A stretch of 37,664 nucleotides of DNA, taken from contig JAFSQF010000114.1 in NCBI GenBank assembly GCA_017446745.1, forward strand, positions 1-37,664, written 5' to 3'. Shown here piece after piece: positions 24,399 through 31,487 of this stretch. The stretch's first letter is position 1; every line of letters begins with the position of its first letter. Below the pieces are notes generated by a model that saw only the letters and a program-made list of their open reading frames with translations, ran no database searches and was not told the origin of the DNA. The position numbers and the translations under genes were made by a program. The DNA is from Bacteroidales bacterium. GTDB lineage: Bacteria; Bacteroidota; Bacteroidia; Bacteroidales; P3.

Positions 24399-26195
24399 AT
24401 GGAGATAAAACGTCTCTTCGATCTCCTTGACTACCGCATGGAGACGTGTCCGCAAACGGCGGTTTTTGTGGCCAAACAAAATGGCCAATGGAAGTATGTC
24501 TCGATAGCCGAATACCGTGAGAAAGTGGACCTGCTGAGTTATGCTTTGCTCGAGATGGGCATGAGAAAAGGTGACAAACTTGCCTTGATCTCGGCCAACT
24601 GCCCCGAGTGGAACTATCTGGATATGGCCGCACAGCAGATTGGCTGCATCCTGGTGCCTATCTATCCCACAATCAGTGCCGATGACTATCGTTTCATTCT
24701 CGACAACGCCGAGGTGAGGATGGTTTTTATCGACAACATAGACCTGATGCGCCGCATCAAGCATATTCTTGAGTTCCTGCCACGCATCGAGGCGGTGTAC
24801 TCGTTCAAGCCTGTCGAGAACTTTATGGAGGCTATCGGAGAGTACGGCATCAGGAGGGGAGGCACGTTGGACGACCTCTATGCCTTGGGGCGCGAGCACC
24901 CGAGGCCCGAGGAGGTGAGAGCGTTGCGCGACAGCATAGGGCCTCGCGACGTGGCCACGATGATATACACCAGCGGCACCACGGGGTTCCCCAAGGGCGT
25001 TATGCTGTGTCATGAGAACATACTGACCTGCGTCAACGGCGTTAAGATGACGCCCAAACCTTATTTCTCGCGTGCCATGAGCTTCCTGCCGCTCTGCCAT
25101 ATCTACGAGCGTATGATGAACTACCTCTACCAATTCATGGGCTACGAGATCTATTATGCCGAAAGCATAGCCAAGGTGGTGGACAACTTGAAGTTCGCCA
25201 AGCCTTATATGATGACTGCCGTGCCTCGCTTCGTGGAGAAGATGTACGATGGCATCTACCGAAGCGGCCAAAAGCTGACGGGGATGAAGAAGAGAATCTT
25301 CTTCTGGGCCCTTGACTTGGCGCAGGAATACGACTTGGACGGCACCACATGGTGGTATAACTGCAAGCGGAGACTGGCCGACAAATTGGTGTTCGGCAAG
25401 ATACGCGACAATTTCGGAGGCTGCCTCGAGATGTTCGTCTCCGGCGGCTCGGCCATACAACCGCGGTTGGCAAAGTTCTTCACTTGTATAGGCATGGATA
25501 TCTATGAGGGCTACGGGCTTACCGAGACGTCGCCGGTCATTGCCGTCAGCTCCGCGCTGCCCCATGGGCGCAAGCTTGGCACGGCGGGATTGCCGCTGCC
25601 CGGCATCGAGGTGAAAGTGCTGCCCGACACGGGCGAGATTGTGTGCCGCGGCGCCAACGTCATGCTGGGCTACTACAAGGCTCCGGAGCTCACCGCCGAG
25701 GTTATCGACAAGGAGGGATGGCTCCACACGGGCGACACCGGGGCTTTCGAGCCGGAAGGGCAATTGCGCATCACGGGACGTGTGAAGACTATGTTCAAGA
25801 CCTCGATGGGTAAATATGTGAACCCCGAGGTGATTGAGGAAAAATTTAAGGAATCGCCTTTCATACTCGACATGATGGTGGTTGGCGAGAACCAGAAATT
25901 CGCCGCAGCGCTCATACTGCCCGACTTCGACTTCCTGAAGGAGTGGCAGGAACGCCACGGCATCCATTGCCAGACACGCGAGGAGATGGTTGCCGACAAA
26001 CGCACTTTGGAACGCTACAACCGAGTGATTGCCAAATATAACCCTCTTTTTGGCACCACCGAACAAATAAAGAGATACAAGATAATCAACGATACCTGGA
26101 CTGAGGCCAATGGAACAATGACACCTACGCTAAAAATCAAACGCAATGTGATTGCCCAGCGCCACAAGGAAGACATTGAGGCCCTGTTCAAATAA
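24399..26195 (+). CDS. Long-chain fatty acid--CoA ligase (AMP-forming)
   Basis: Activates fatty acids to acyl-AMP and then acyl-CoA. The 598-aa adenylating enzyme shows the phosphate loop YTSGTTGFPKGVMLCHENI (A3), FVSGGSAIQP, the A5 block GYGLTETSPV, the A7 block GWLHTGDTG, and the A8/hinge region GRVKTMFKTSMGKYVNPE with the catalytic-lysine region near the C-terminus (PTLKIKRN). The N-terminal part (ETCPQTAVFVAKQNGQWKYVSIAEYREKV) matches the FadD15/AMP-binding family common in Bacteroidota. It is soluble or peripheral at the membrane. No beta-oxidation genes adjoin it, so a role in salvaging fatty acids is more likely than degradation. Confidence 0.93.
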   Translation: MEIKRLFDLLDYRMETCPQTAVFVAKQNGQWKYVSIAEYREKVDLLSYALLEMGMRKGDKLALISANCPEWNYLDMAAQQIGCILVPIYPTISADDYRFILDNAEVRMVFIDNIDLMRRIKHILEFLPRIEAVYSFKPVENFMEAIGEYGIRRGGTLDDLYALGREHPRPEEVRALRDSIGPRDVATMIYTSGTTGFPKGVMLCHENILTCVNGVKMTPKPYFSRAMSFLPLCHIYERMMNYLYQFMGYEIYYAESIAKVVDNLKFAKPYMMTAVPRFVEKMYDGIYRSGQKLTGMKKRIFFWALDLAQEYDLDGTTWWYNCKRRLADKLVFGKIRDNFGGCLEMFVSGGSAIQPRLAKFFTCIGMDIYEGYGLTETSPVIAVSSALPHGRKLGTAGLPLPGIEVKVLPDTGEIVCRGANVMLGYYKAPELTAEVIDKEGWLHTGDTGAFEPEGQLRITGRVKTMFKTSMGKYVNPEVIEEKFKESPFILDMMVVGENQKFAAALILPDFDFLKEWQERHGIHCQTREEMVADKRTLERYNRVIAKYNPLFGTTEQIKRYKIINDTWTEANGTMTPTLKIKRNVIAQRHKEDIEALFK

Positions 26196-26575
26196 CGGCG
26201 TGGGAAGGCTTTGGACAAGGGTATAGGCAGGCATACACACCTGCGGAAAATGTCTGTTTTTTCTCAGGGTGATGGGCTTGGCTAATGAGACATGAATTTG
26301 CAATAATTAAATAATAAGTAAACGGTCAAAATTAGCGCTCATATTCTTTTAACAGCAATTAACAGCAATTAAACAGCAATTATCCAGAAATTATTTATAG
26401 AACGTGAATGACCATGAATGCCCGTGAATTATCGTAAATGTCAAATAAATTTGACTAATTATTTATATAGAACTATAATTATATGTCGCGGGCTGGAACG
26501 CCATCGTGCCAAACAATTCGACATTTAAACACTTGAACAACTAAACTATTTTACTTAACTAAATACTATTACATT
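26196..26575. repeat. A/T-rich spacer with AACAGCAATTA triplet and related repeats
   Basis: 380 bp with no gene. It contains three tandem 11-12-bp words AACAGCAATTA around 26350-26385, a run of diverged GTGAAT words (GAACGTGAATGACC...GCCCGTGAATTATCG) at 26400-26435, and the word CAATAATTAAATAATAAGT, which is also found just upstream of the dispersed repeat at 30292. A weak copy of the REP-like family (GGCTGGAACGCCATCGTGCC) lies at 26485-26510. Confidence 0.55.
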
Positions 26576-27040
26576 ATGGACGAAAGAATACCCAGTTTTT
26601 TCCGTTTTGAAGACCTGAGGGTCTACGCCAAAGCCATTGATTACAGCAAGTGGGTCATCGCAACACTTGGAATGCCTCGCAACGAATGCGATAAAACCCT
26701 TTGCCAGGCTTTCACCCGCTCGGCCATGGATATAGCTATCAATATTGCCGAGGGCTCGGCGCGAACGAAAAGCCAGTTCGAGCACTACCTGAAGATAGCC
26801 AAAACGGCCATACGCGAATGCATCATCTACACGGCCACGGCTAAGGGCGTAGGGCTGCTCGACGAAGAGGGGAGCGAGACCTCGCGTGAATTGCTCATGG
26901 AAATGACGCGCATGGTTGGCGCACTTATTATCTCGCTGCAACGCGGGACGCGTCGCAGCGACACCATGGAGGGACACTTCGACAGCGTGGACGATGATGG
27001 CGACCACGATATGGATCCAGAGGAGCCTTTCGTGGATTGA
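26576..27040 (+). CDS. Four-helix-bundle (23S rRNA IVS-type) protein
   Basis: A 154-aa protein of the family first seen inside intervening sequences of 23S rRNA genes. Blocks typical of the family are FRFEDLRVYAKAIDYSKWVI, ..FTRSAMDIAINIAEGSARTKSQFEHYLKIAKTAIRECI and a final helix around LLMEMTRMVGALIISLQRG. The predicted fold is four helices and an acidic tail (VDDDGDHDMDPEEPFVD). Here it is not in an rRNA gene but stands alone between a fatty-acyl ligase and kdsA. Biochemical function of the family is not established; nucleic-acid or protein binding is a guess. Confidence 0.85.
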   Translation: MDERIPSFFRFEDLRVYAKAIDYSKWVIATLGMPRNECDKTLCQAFTRSAMDIAINIAEGSARTKSQFEHYLKIAKTAIRECIIYTATAKGVGLLDEEGSETSRELLMEMTRMVGALIISLQRGTRRSDTMEGHFDSVDDDGDHDMDPEEPFVD

Positions 27041-27079
27041 TTGCAGCAGTCTGACGAGTAGAACATGGCATTTCAGACT

Positions 27080-27106
27080 GTCGTGAGCCGGGACGCCCAC
27101 CTGCCA
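27080..27106. repeat. REP-like short dispersed repeat copy
   Basis: GTCGTGAGCCGGGACGCCCA... is a diverged member of the family seen at 241, 5644, 13871 and 30765. It lies in the 105-bp spacer between the four-helix-bundle gene and kdsA. Confidence 0.5.
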
Positions 27107-27145
27107 AATAAACAAACCAACAGTTAAACAATACAACTTCTTATA

Positions 27146-27979
27146 ATGAGCACTGAAGTAATCTACCCTACACTGCCAAAGCTCCGTCATCTTGACGAGG
27201 GCTGTTTCTTCCTTATTGCCGGTCCCTGCGTTATAGAGGACGAGAGCTCACCTTTCGAGATTTGCGAAAGGCTGCTTGAAATCACTGAGCGGCTTCATAT
27301 ACCCTTTGCTTTCAAGGCCTCCTACCGCAAGGCCAACCGGTCGAGGGTTGATTCCTTTACAGGCATCGGTGACTGGGAGGGGCTGGAAATTCTCGGGAAA
27401 ATTCGCGAGCGCTACAATGTCCCCGTGGTTACCGACATCCACAATGAGACAGAGGCTGCCACGGCGGCGCAGTTTGTCGACGTGCTGCAAATCCCTGCTT
27501 TCCTATGCCGTCAGACATCGCTGCTGGCCGCTGCTGCCGAGACGGGGAGGGTGGTGAACATCAAGAAAGGGCAGTTCCTTTCGCCGGAAGCCATGGTGTA
27601 CGCCGTCGACAAGGTGCGCTACTATGGTGGCAAGGAGATTATGCTGACAGAACGTGGGGCCTCGTTTGGCTACCAGGACTTGGTGGTGGACTTCCGCAGC
27701 GTGCCCATCATGAAGCGCAACAACGTGCCGGTGGTGGTCGACATCACCCATTCGCTGCAAAAGCCCAACCAGCCCAGCGGTGTCAGCGGCGGCGACCCGG
27801 AGATGATCGAGACCATCGGCCGCGCCGCTGTGGCCAACTGTTGCGACGGCATCTTCCTCGAGACCCATCCCGACCCAAAGAACGCCAAGTCGGACGGCGC
27901 CAATATGTTGCCCCTTAATCTGGCAGAGGATTTGCTGAAAAAACTTGCGGCAATACACAGAACGGCCCGTGAGGTGTGA
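27146..27979 (+). CDS. kdsA: 3-deoxy-8-phosphooctulonate synthase (KDO8P synthase)
   Basis: Condenses phosphoenolpyruvate with arabinose-5-phosphate to KDO-8-phosphate for the lipopolysaccharide inner core; cytoplasmic. The 277-aa (beta/alpha)8 enzyme shows IAGPCVIE, FKASYRKANRSRVDSFTGIG, TDIHNE, LQIPAFLCRQTSLL, NIKKGQFLSPE, LTERGASFGYQDLVVDFRS and ETHPDPKNAKSDGANMLPL. The cysteine in IAGPCVIE, where E. coli KdsA has asparagine, together with the other ligand positions, marks the metal-dependent type of KDO8P synthase. No other LPS genes adjoin. Confidence 0.95.
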   Translation: MSTEVIYPTLPKLRHLDEGCFFLIAGPCVIEDESSPFEICERLLEITERLHIPFAFKASYRKANRSRVDSFTGIGDWEGLEILGKIRERYNVPVVTDIHNETEAATAAQFVDVLQIPAFLCRQTSLLAAAAETGRVVNIKKGQFLSPEAMVYAVDKVRYYGGKEIMLTERGASFGYQDLVVDFRSVPIMKRNNVPVVVDITHSLQKPNQPSGVSGGDPEMIETIGRAAVANCCDGIFLETHPDPKNAKSDGANMLPLNLAEDLLKKLAAIHRTAREV

Positions 27980-28194
27980 TGGAGGAGTGTCCTGCGATCA
28001 GTGACCGGCGACACGAATACATTATGGAAAAGAAAAAGGTGTTTAATTGGTACGTGGGCGTTTTTGTCCGCGACAGTTGATAAACAATTATTAATTGCTG
28101 ATTACAAACCAATAGGTTGTTCAGGCAATAAAAAAATAGATTTATTTTTAACGATTACTAATCTCATTCTTACACTAACGCAATCAACCGACAC
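27980..28194. other. Intergenic spacer without a gene
   Basis: 215 bp between kdsA and the exonuclease gene, A/T-rich in its second half. I see no hairpin terminator, convincing promoter or tRNA-like structure. Confidence 0.4.
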
Positions 28195-29073
28195 ATGCAA
28201 CTAAATCTTACTAAGCCAATAGTTTTTTTCGACCTTGAGACCACCGGTGTTCAGGTGGGGAAAGACCGTATAATACAAATATGTTTGCTTAAAATCATGC
28301 CCGATGGCACTGAGAACGAGGTGACTTATCTTGTACGTCCCGAAACCGAGAATGGCGAGACGATGAAGATTCCCGAAGAGACGATAGCTGTTCATCATAT
28401 CACCGATGCCATGGTGGAGGGGAAGCCATCGTTCAAGGAATTGGCCCCGGAGATTGCCGCTTTTATTGGCGATGCCGACTTGGCGGGCTACAACTCGAAC
28501 AAGTTCGATGTGCCGTTGCTGGTCGAGGAGTTTCTTCGCTCGGGGGTGGAGTTCACGATCGAGGGGCGCCATCTGGTCGACGTGCAAAATATCTTCCACC
28601 GCATGGAACAACGCACGCTGGTGGCAGCCTATAAATTCTACTGTGGCAAGGTGCTTGACGGGGCGCACAGTGCCGACAACGACACCCGCGCCACCTACGA
28701 AGTGCTGAAAGCACAGCTGGACCGCTACGAGGGCGTCCCCTATGAAGAAAAGGACGGCACGACGACTTACCCCGTGGTGAACAACATCGAGGCTCTGAGT
28801 GACTTCACTGGCAACCCCCAGTGGGCTGACTTGGTGGGGCATATAGGCTTCGACAAGGCACACCGCGAGGTGCTGAACTTCGGCAAGTATAAAGGCAAGA
28901 GGCTGGAAGAGGTGTTCGCTAAGGAACCGGCCTATTACGACTGGATGATGAAGGCCGACTTCCCGTTGTCGACCAAGCGGGTGGTGATGGAGGTGCAGCG
29001 CCGTCTGGTGGAGGAACGCCGCCGTCGCGACCAGGAAAAGCTTCAGGCGTTGAAACTGAAGTTCGAAGGATAG
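28195..29073 (+). CDS. DEDDh 3'-5' exonuclease (DnaQ-like)
   Basis: A 292-aa protein with an N-terminal DnaQ-fold exonuclease domain: ExoI motif VFFDLETTG (D13, E15), ExoII around ADLAGYNSNKFDVPLL, and ExoIII HSADNDTRATYEVL with the histidine and aspartate of the DEDDh type. A C-terminal domain has LNFGKYKGKRLEEV and EPAYYDWMMKADFP, the motif seen in exodeoxyribonuclease X-like C-terminal domains. It probably trims single-stranded DNA 3' ends in repair or proofreading; it is not fused to a polymerase. The DUF4919-like gene starts 31 bp later on the same strand. Confidence 0.9.
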   Translation: MQLNLTKPIVFFDLETTGVQVGKDRIIQICLLKIMPDGTENEVTYLVRPETENGETMKIPEETIAVHHITDAMVEGKPSFKELAPEIAAFIGDADLAGYNSNKFDVPLLVEEFLRSGVEFTIEGRHLVDVQNIFHRMEQRTLVAAYKFYCGKVLDGAHSADNDTRATYEVLKAQLDRYEGVPYEEKDGTTTYPVVNNIEALSDFTGNPQWADLVGHIGFDKAHREVLNFGKYKGKRLEEVFAKEPAYYDWMMKADFPLSTKRVVMEVQRRLVEERRRRDQEKLQALKLKFEG

Positions 29074-29104
29074 ACAACGTTTTGCTAATTATCGTTCTTA
29101 ATCA

Positions 29105-30247
29105 ATGAAAAAACTGTTTCTTTTTCTTGTAGCCTTTTTCGCTTTCTGCAATATTATGGTGGCACAGGACAACGAGGCTGATACCGCGATGGAGTCCATG
29201 CATTTCCTGGTGCCCGACTATGACTTCCTGGCCCGCCAGACGGCAGACAAGTCGTCGCCGTACTATTATCCCACCCTTGTGAAGCGTTTCCTTGCTGCCG
29301 ACACAACGCTCGGCTTGGAGGAACTTCATTGCCTCTACTATGGCTCGGTGGTGCAGGAGGGATATGACCCTTATGGCCATCCGGCTTATGAAAGCGAAGT
29401 CCGTGAGCTGCTGAATAAAGAGAACGTGTCGAAGAAAGAGGCCAAAAAGGCCTTGAAGATTCTCGACAAGGCCATGAAAGAATACCCCACAGAGCCAAAG
29501 GTTTACCTATATCGTCATTATGCCAATTCGGTACTCTATGGTGACAAGTCGGACCAGGCTCGGGATGATGCGTTCCGATATGTCATGTTGATTCAGGTGA
29601 TTGGAGCCAGCGGCGACGGCGACGCCGTAGAGAGCGCTTTCCATGTGGCAATACCGTGGCACGCCTACAGTTTCATGAACTACTATGGCTTTTCGATGAC
29701 TTCGCAGTCATTGGTGAACGACAACGGGCAGTCTTTCGACATGTACGAAATCAAAGACAACAAGTATGGCGTAGAGAAAATCTATTTTAATATCACGCCG
29801 AGTTTCAATTACTTGAACAAGATGTTCACCCTTGACGATGATGACGATACCGACAACGAACCCGCTGAAAGAATAGACATCAATGTGGGCACTAAGGTTG
29901 TTGTGAAGCTGAAAGAATCGCGGGGGACATATCTTATGACTGTTGTCGACAAGCAGCCTTTCAACGACACGCTGCAGCTTGGAGCCAACAGCGACCTTTT
30001 CCCCGGCGATGGTGAAGAAAACACTATAATCTTCTACTGCGCACGCGCCGAGGGCGGCAAGATTTTTCTTGTGATGAAGAGTTTCTGCAAGGAAATGCTA
30101 TCCTACGATTCTTTTTTCCGCCTGGAGGGAAGCGCGGATTTTGTGAGCACCTCCAACGACGGTATTTTCTCCAAGGTGGTGGGCACCGAGATATGGAGCG
30201 ACCCCATTGCTACAATCCGAGTGTCGAACCTCAGGCCTATGAAATGA
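29105..30247 (+). CDS. Exported DUF4919-like protein
   Basis: A 380-aa protein with a signal peptide (MKKLFLFLVAFFAFCNIMVAQ). The first half resembles Bacteroidota DUF4919 proteins (VPDYDFLARQTADKSSPYYYPTLVKRFLAADTTLGLEELHCLYYGSVVQ), with a helical repeat-like middle (LLNKENVSKKEAKKALKILD). The second half, after an acidic linker (DDDDDTDNEPAE), is beta-rich and adds a domain such proteins do not always have. No enzyme motif is visible. The family call is from memory of its conserved N-terminal block. Confidence 0.65.
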   Translation: MKKLFLFLVAFFAFCNIMVAQDNEADTAMESMHFLVPDYDFLARQTADKSSPYYYPTLVKRFLAADTTLGLEELHCLYYGSVVQEGYDPYGHPAYESEVRELLNKENVSKKEAKKALKILDKAMKEYPTEPKVYLYRHYANSVLYGDKSDQARDDAFRYVMLIQVIGASGDGDAVESAFHVAIPWHAYSFMNYYGFSMTSQSLVNDNGQSFDMYEIKDNKYGVEKIYFNITPSFNYLNKMFTLDDDDDTDNEPAERIDINVGTKVVVKLKESRGTYLMTVVDKQPFNDTLQLGANSDLFPGDGEENTIIFYCARAEGGKIFLVMKSFCKEMLSYDSFFRLEGSADFVSTSNDGIFSKVVGTEIWSDPIATIRVSNLRPMK

Positions 30248-30291
30248 GAACTTTTCATGAATAGACCTGAAGCTCTGTGCAATAATTAAAT

Positions 30292-30369
30292 AATAAGTTG
30301 ATACAATCGGGTAGGCGCAAAAAAAGGTAAAACGATTGTTTTTTTGAGGTCTACGAATTAGCACGAATT
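30292..30369. repeat. Dispersed ~77-bp repeat, copy 2
   Basis: Near-identical to 19938-20013, with the inverted pair ACAATCG / CGATTGT. It continues into a run of diverged GCACGAATT words (30361-30445). It lies behind the DUF4919-like gene, as the first copy lies behind the GH3 gene, so both are 3'-flanking. Confidence 0.8.
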
Positions 30370-30493
30370 GGCACGAATTACATGATTTTCAAGATATGCG
30401 ACGCCGAATTTATTTCGCAGGCGAAATGAATTTACACGAATTATAGTTGTATTTTTTACATCACTATCGTTACACATTATTTTTTTACCGTCA

Positions 30494-30735
30494 TTATAAG
30501 GATTTTTAATCCGTTATTTTGCGGATTAAAAATCCTTATAATATTTTGCGTCGGATTGCAAATCCGACGCAACCGAATCCGTTATTTTGCGGATTAAAAA
30601 TCCTTATAATATTATGCGTCGGATTGCAAATCCGACGCAACCGAATCCGTTATTTTGCGGATTAAAAATCCTTATAATATTTTGCGTCGGATTGCAAATC
30701 CGACGCAACCGAGGATTGCAAATCCGACGCAACCG
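30494..30735. repeat. 68-bp tandem repeat (three copies) with two palindromes per unit
   Basis: Units start at 30508, 30576 and 30644 with a period of exactly 68 bp and almost no divergence; a 23-bp fragment of a fourth follows at 30713-30735. Each unit has one palindrome of AATCCG/CGGATT around TTATTTTG and one 10-bp perfect stem GCGTCGGATT/AATCCGACGC around GCA. At the left edge the first palindrome extends to a perfect 20-bp stem (30494-30513 with 30522-30541). There is no coding frame worth keeping. Confidence 0.9.
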
Positions 30736-30764
30736 AAAAAGCATCCGTGAGGTTCGTGTTCAAA

Positions 30765-30792
30765 TCGCAGGCGAGGACGCCCGCGTACCACG
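30765..30792. repeat. REP-like short dispersed repeat copy
   Basis: Almost identical to the copies at 241-268 and 5644-5669 (GCAGGCGAGGACGCCCGCGTACCA). It sits between the 68-bp array and the terminator of the hydrogenase operon. Confidence 0.7.
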
Positions 30793-30854
30793 AAAGGGAA
30801 GCCTGTTGTTGTTCTCTGTCTGGTAGCGGTTTGAAATAGGAAGAAGAATAAAGA

Positions 30855-30887
30855 AAGCCGAGCCGTTCAGGATGAGCGGCTCGGCTT
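30855..30887 (-). terminator. Intrinsic terminator of the hydrogenase operon
   Basis: Perfect 11-bp G/C-rich stem AAGCCGAGCCG / CGGCTCGGCTT with an 11-nt loop. On the minus strand it is followed by a T-rich run and lies ~24 bp beyond the hndA stop codon. Confidence 0.9.
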
Positions 30888-30910
30888 GAAACGGTAAAGA
30901 CCGGTACTTA

Positions 30911-31387
30911 TTATTTGTATTCGGCCAGGATGCCGGGAACCATGTCGGGGGTGAGGCGGCCATAGACCTTCTCGCCAATCATGGCCACAGGAGCCAGACC
31001 GCAGGCACCGACGCAGCGCAGCGTGTTGAGCGAGAACTTGCCGTCGGCTGTGCATTTGCCAATCTGGACGTTCAGCTCGCGCTGGAAAGCGTCGAGGACC
31101 TTCTCGGCGCCACGCACGTAGCAGGCAGTACCGAGGCATACATCGATGGGATGCTCGCCTTTGGGCTCCATGGTGAAGAAGCTGTAGAACGATACGATGC
31201 CGTAAACGCGCGACACGGGGATGTTCAATTCGTGGGCCACGACTTCCTGAACCTCGACGGGGAGGTAGCCGAACTTGCCCTGCACCTGGTGGAGGACGTT
31301 GATGACCTCGCCGGCACGGTTACCAAAGGATTTTGCAATCTCCTTGATGGTGTTGATCTTATCTTCGGATAATTTGATATTTGCCAT
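30911..31387 (-). CDS. hndA: [FeFe] hydrogenase NuoE-like subunit (HndA/HydC)
   Basis: Small electron-transfer subunit of a soluble NAD(P)-linked, probably electron-bifurcating hydrogenase. The 158-aa protein has the N-terminal helical part of NuoE and a thioredoxin-like [2Fe-2S] domain with four cysteines in CLGTACYVRGAEKVL and TLRCVGACGLAPVAMI. It is the last gene of the operon, 100 bp after hndD. In the Desulfovibrio hnd operon this gene comes first, so the order here is altered. A strong terminator follows. Confidence 0.92.
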   Translation of the reverse strand: MANIKLSEDKINTIKEIAKSFGNRAGEVINVLHQVQGKFGYLPVEVQEVVAHELNIPVSRVYGIVSFYSFFTMEPKGEHPIDVCLGTACYVRGAEKVLDAFQRELNVQIGKCTADGKFSLNTLRCVGACGLAPVAMIGEKVYGRLTPDMVPGILAEYK

Positions 31388-31416
31388 TGTACTTTGTTTT
31401 TAGTGATTGGTGAATT

Positions 31417-31466
31417 GTGAATAGTGAATTGACAAAAGACAGCGTCATTATCGATTCACTATTCAC
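31417..31466. repeat. Inverted repeat in the hndD-hndA spacer
   Basis: GTGAATAGTGAAT (31417-31429) and ATTCACTATTCAC (31454-31466) are perfect complements; a further CACTATTCAC lies at 31471-31480. The hairpin would form in the mRNA between hndD and hndA. Similar simple words occur at 17870-17897 and 33264-33350. Confidence 0.7.
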
Positions 31467-31487
31467 TTGTCACTATTCACAGTTTAT

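Noticed and set aside
24396-26066. 556-aa open frame antisense to the acyl-CoA synthetase
   Set aside because: Shadow frame produced by G/C-rich codon use; composition is histidine/valine-rich with no family motif, while the + strand frame has all adenylation motifs.
30494-30735. Possible CRISPR array
   Set aside because: The units are fully tandem without unique spacers, and each contains two palindromes; no cas gene is in the window.
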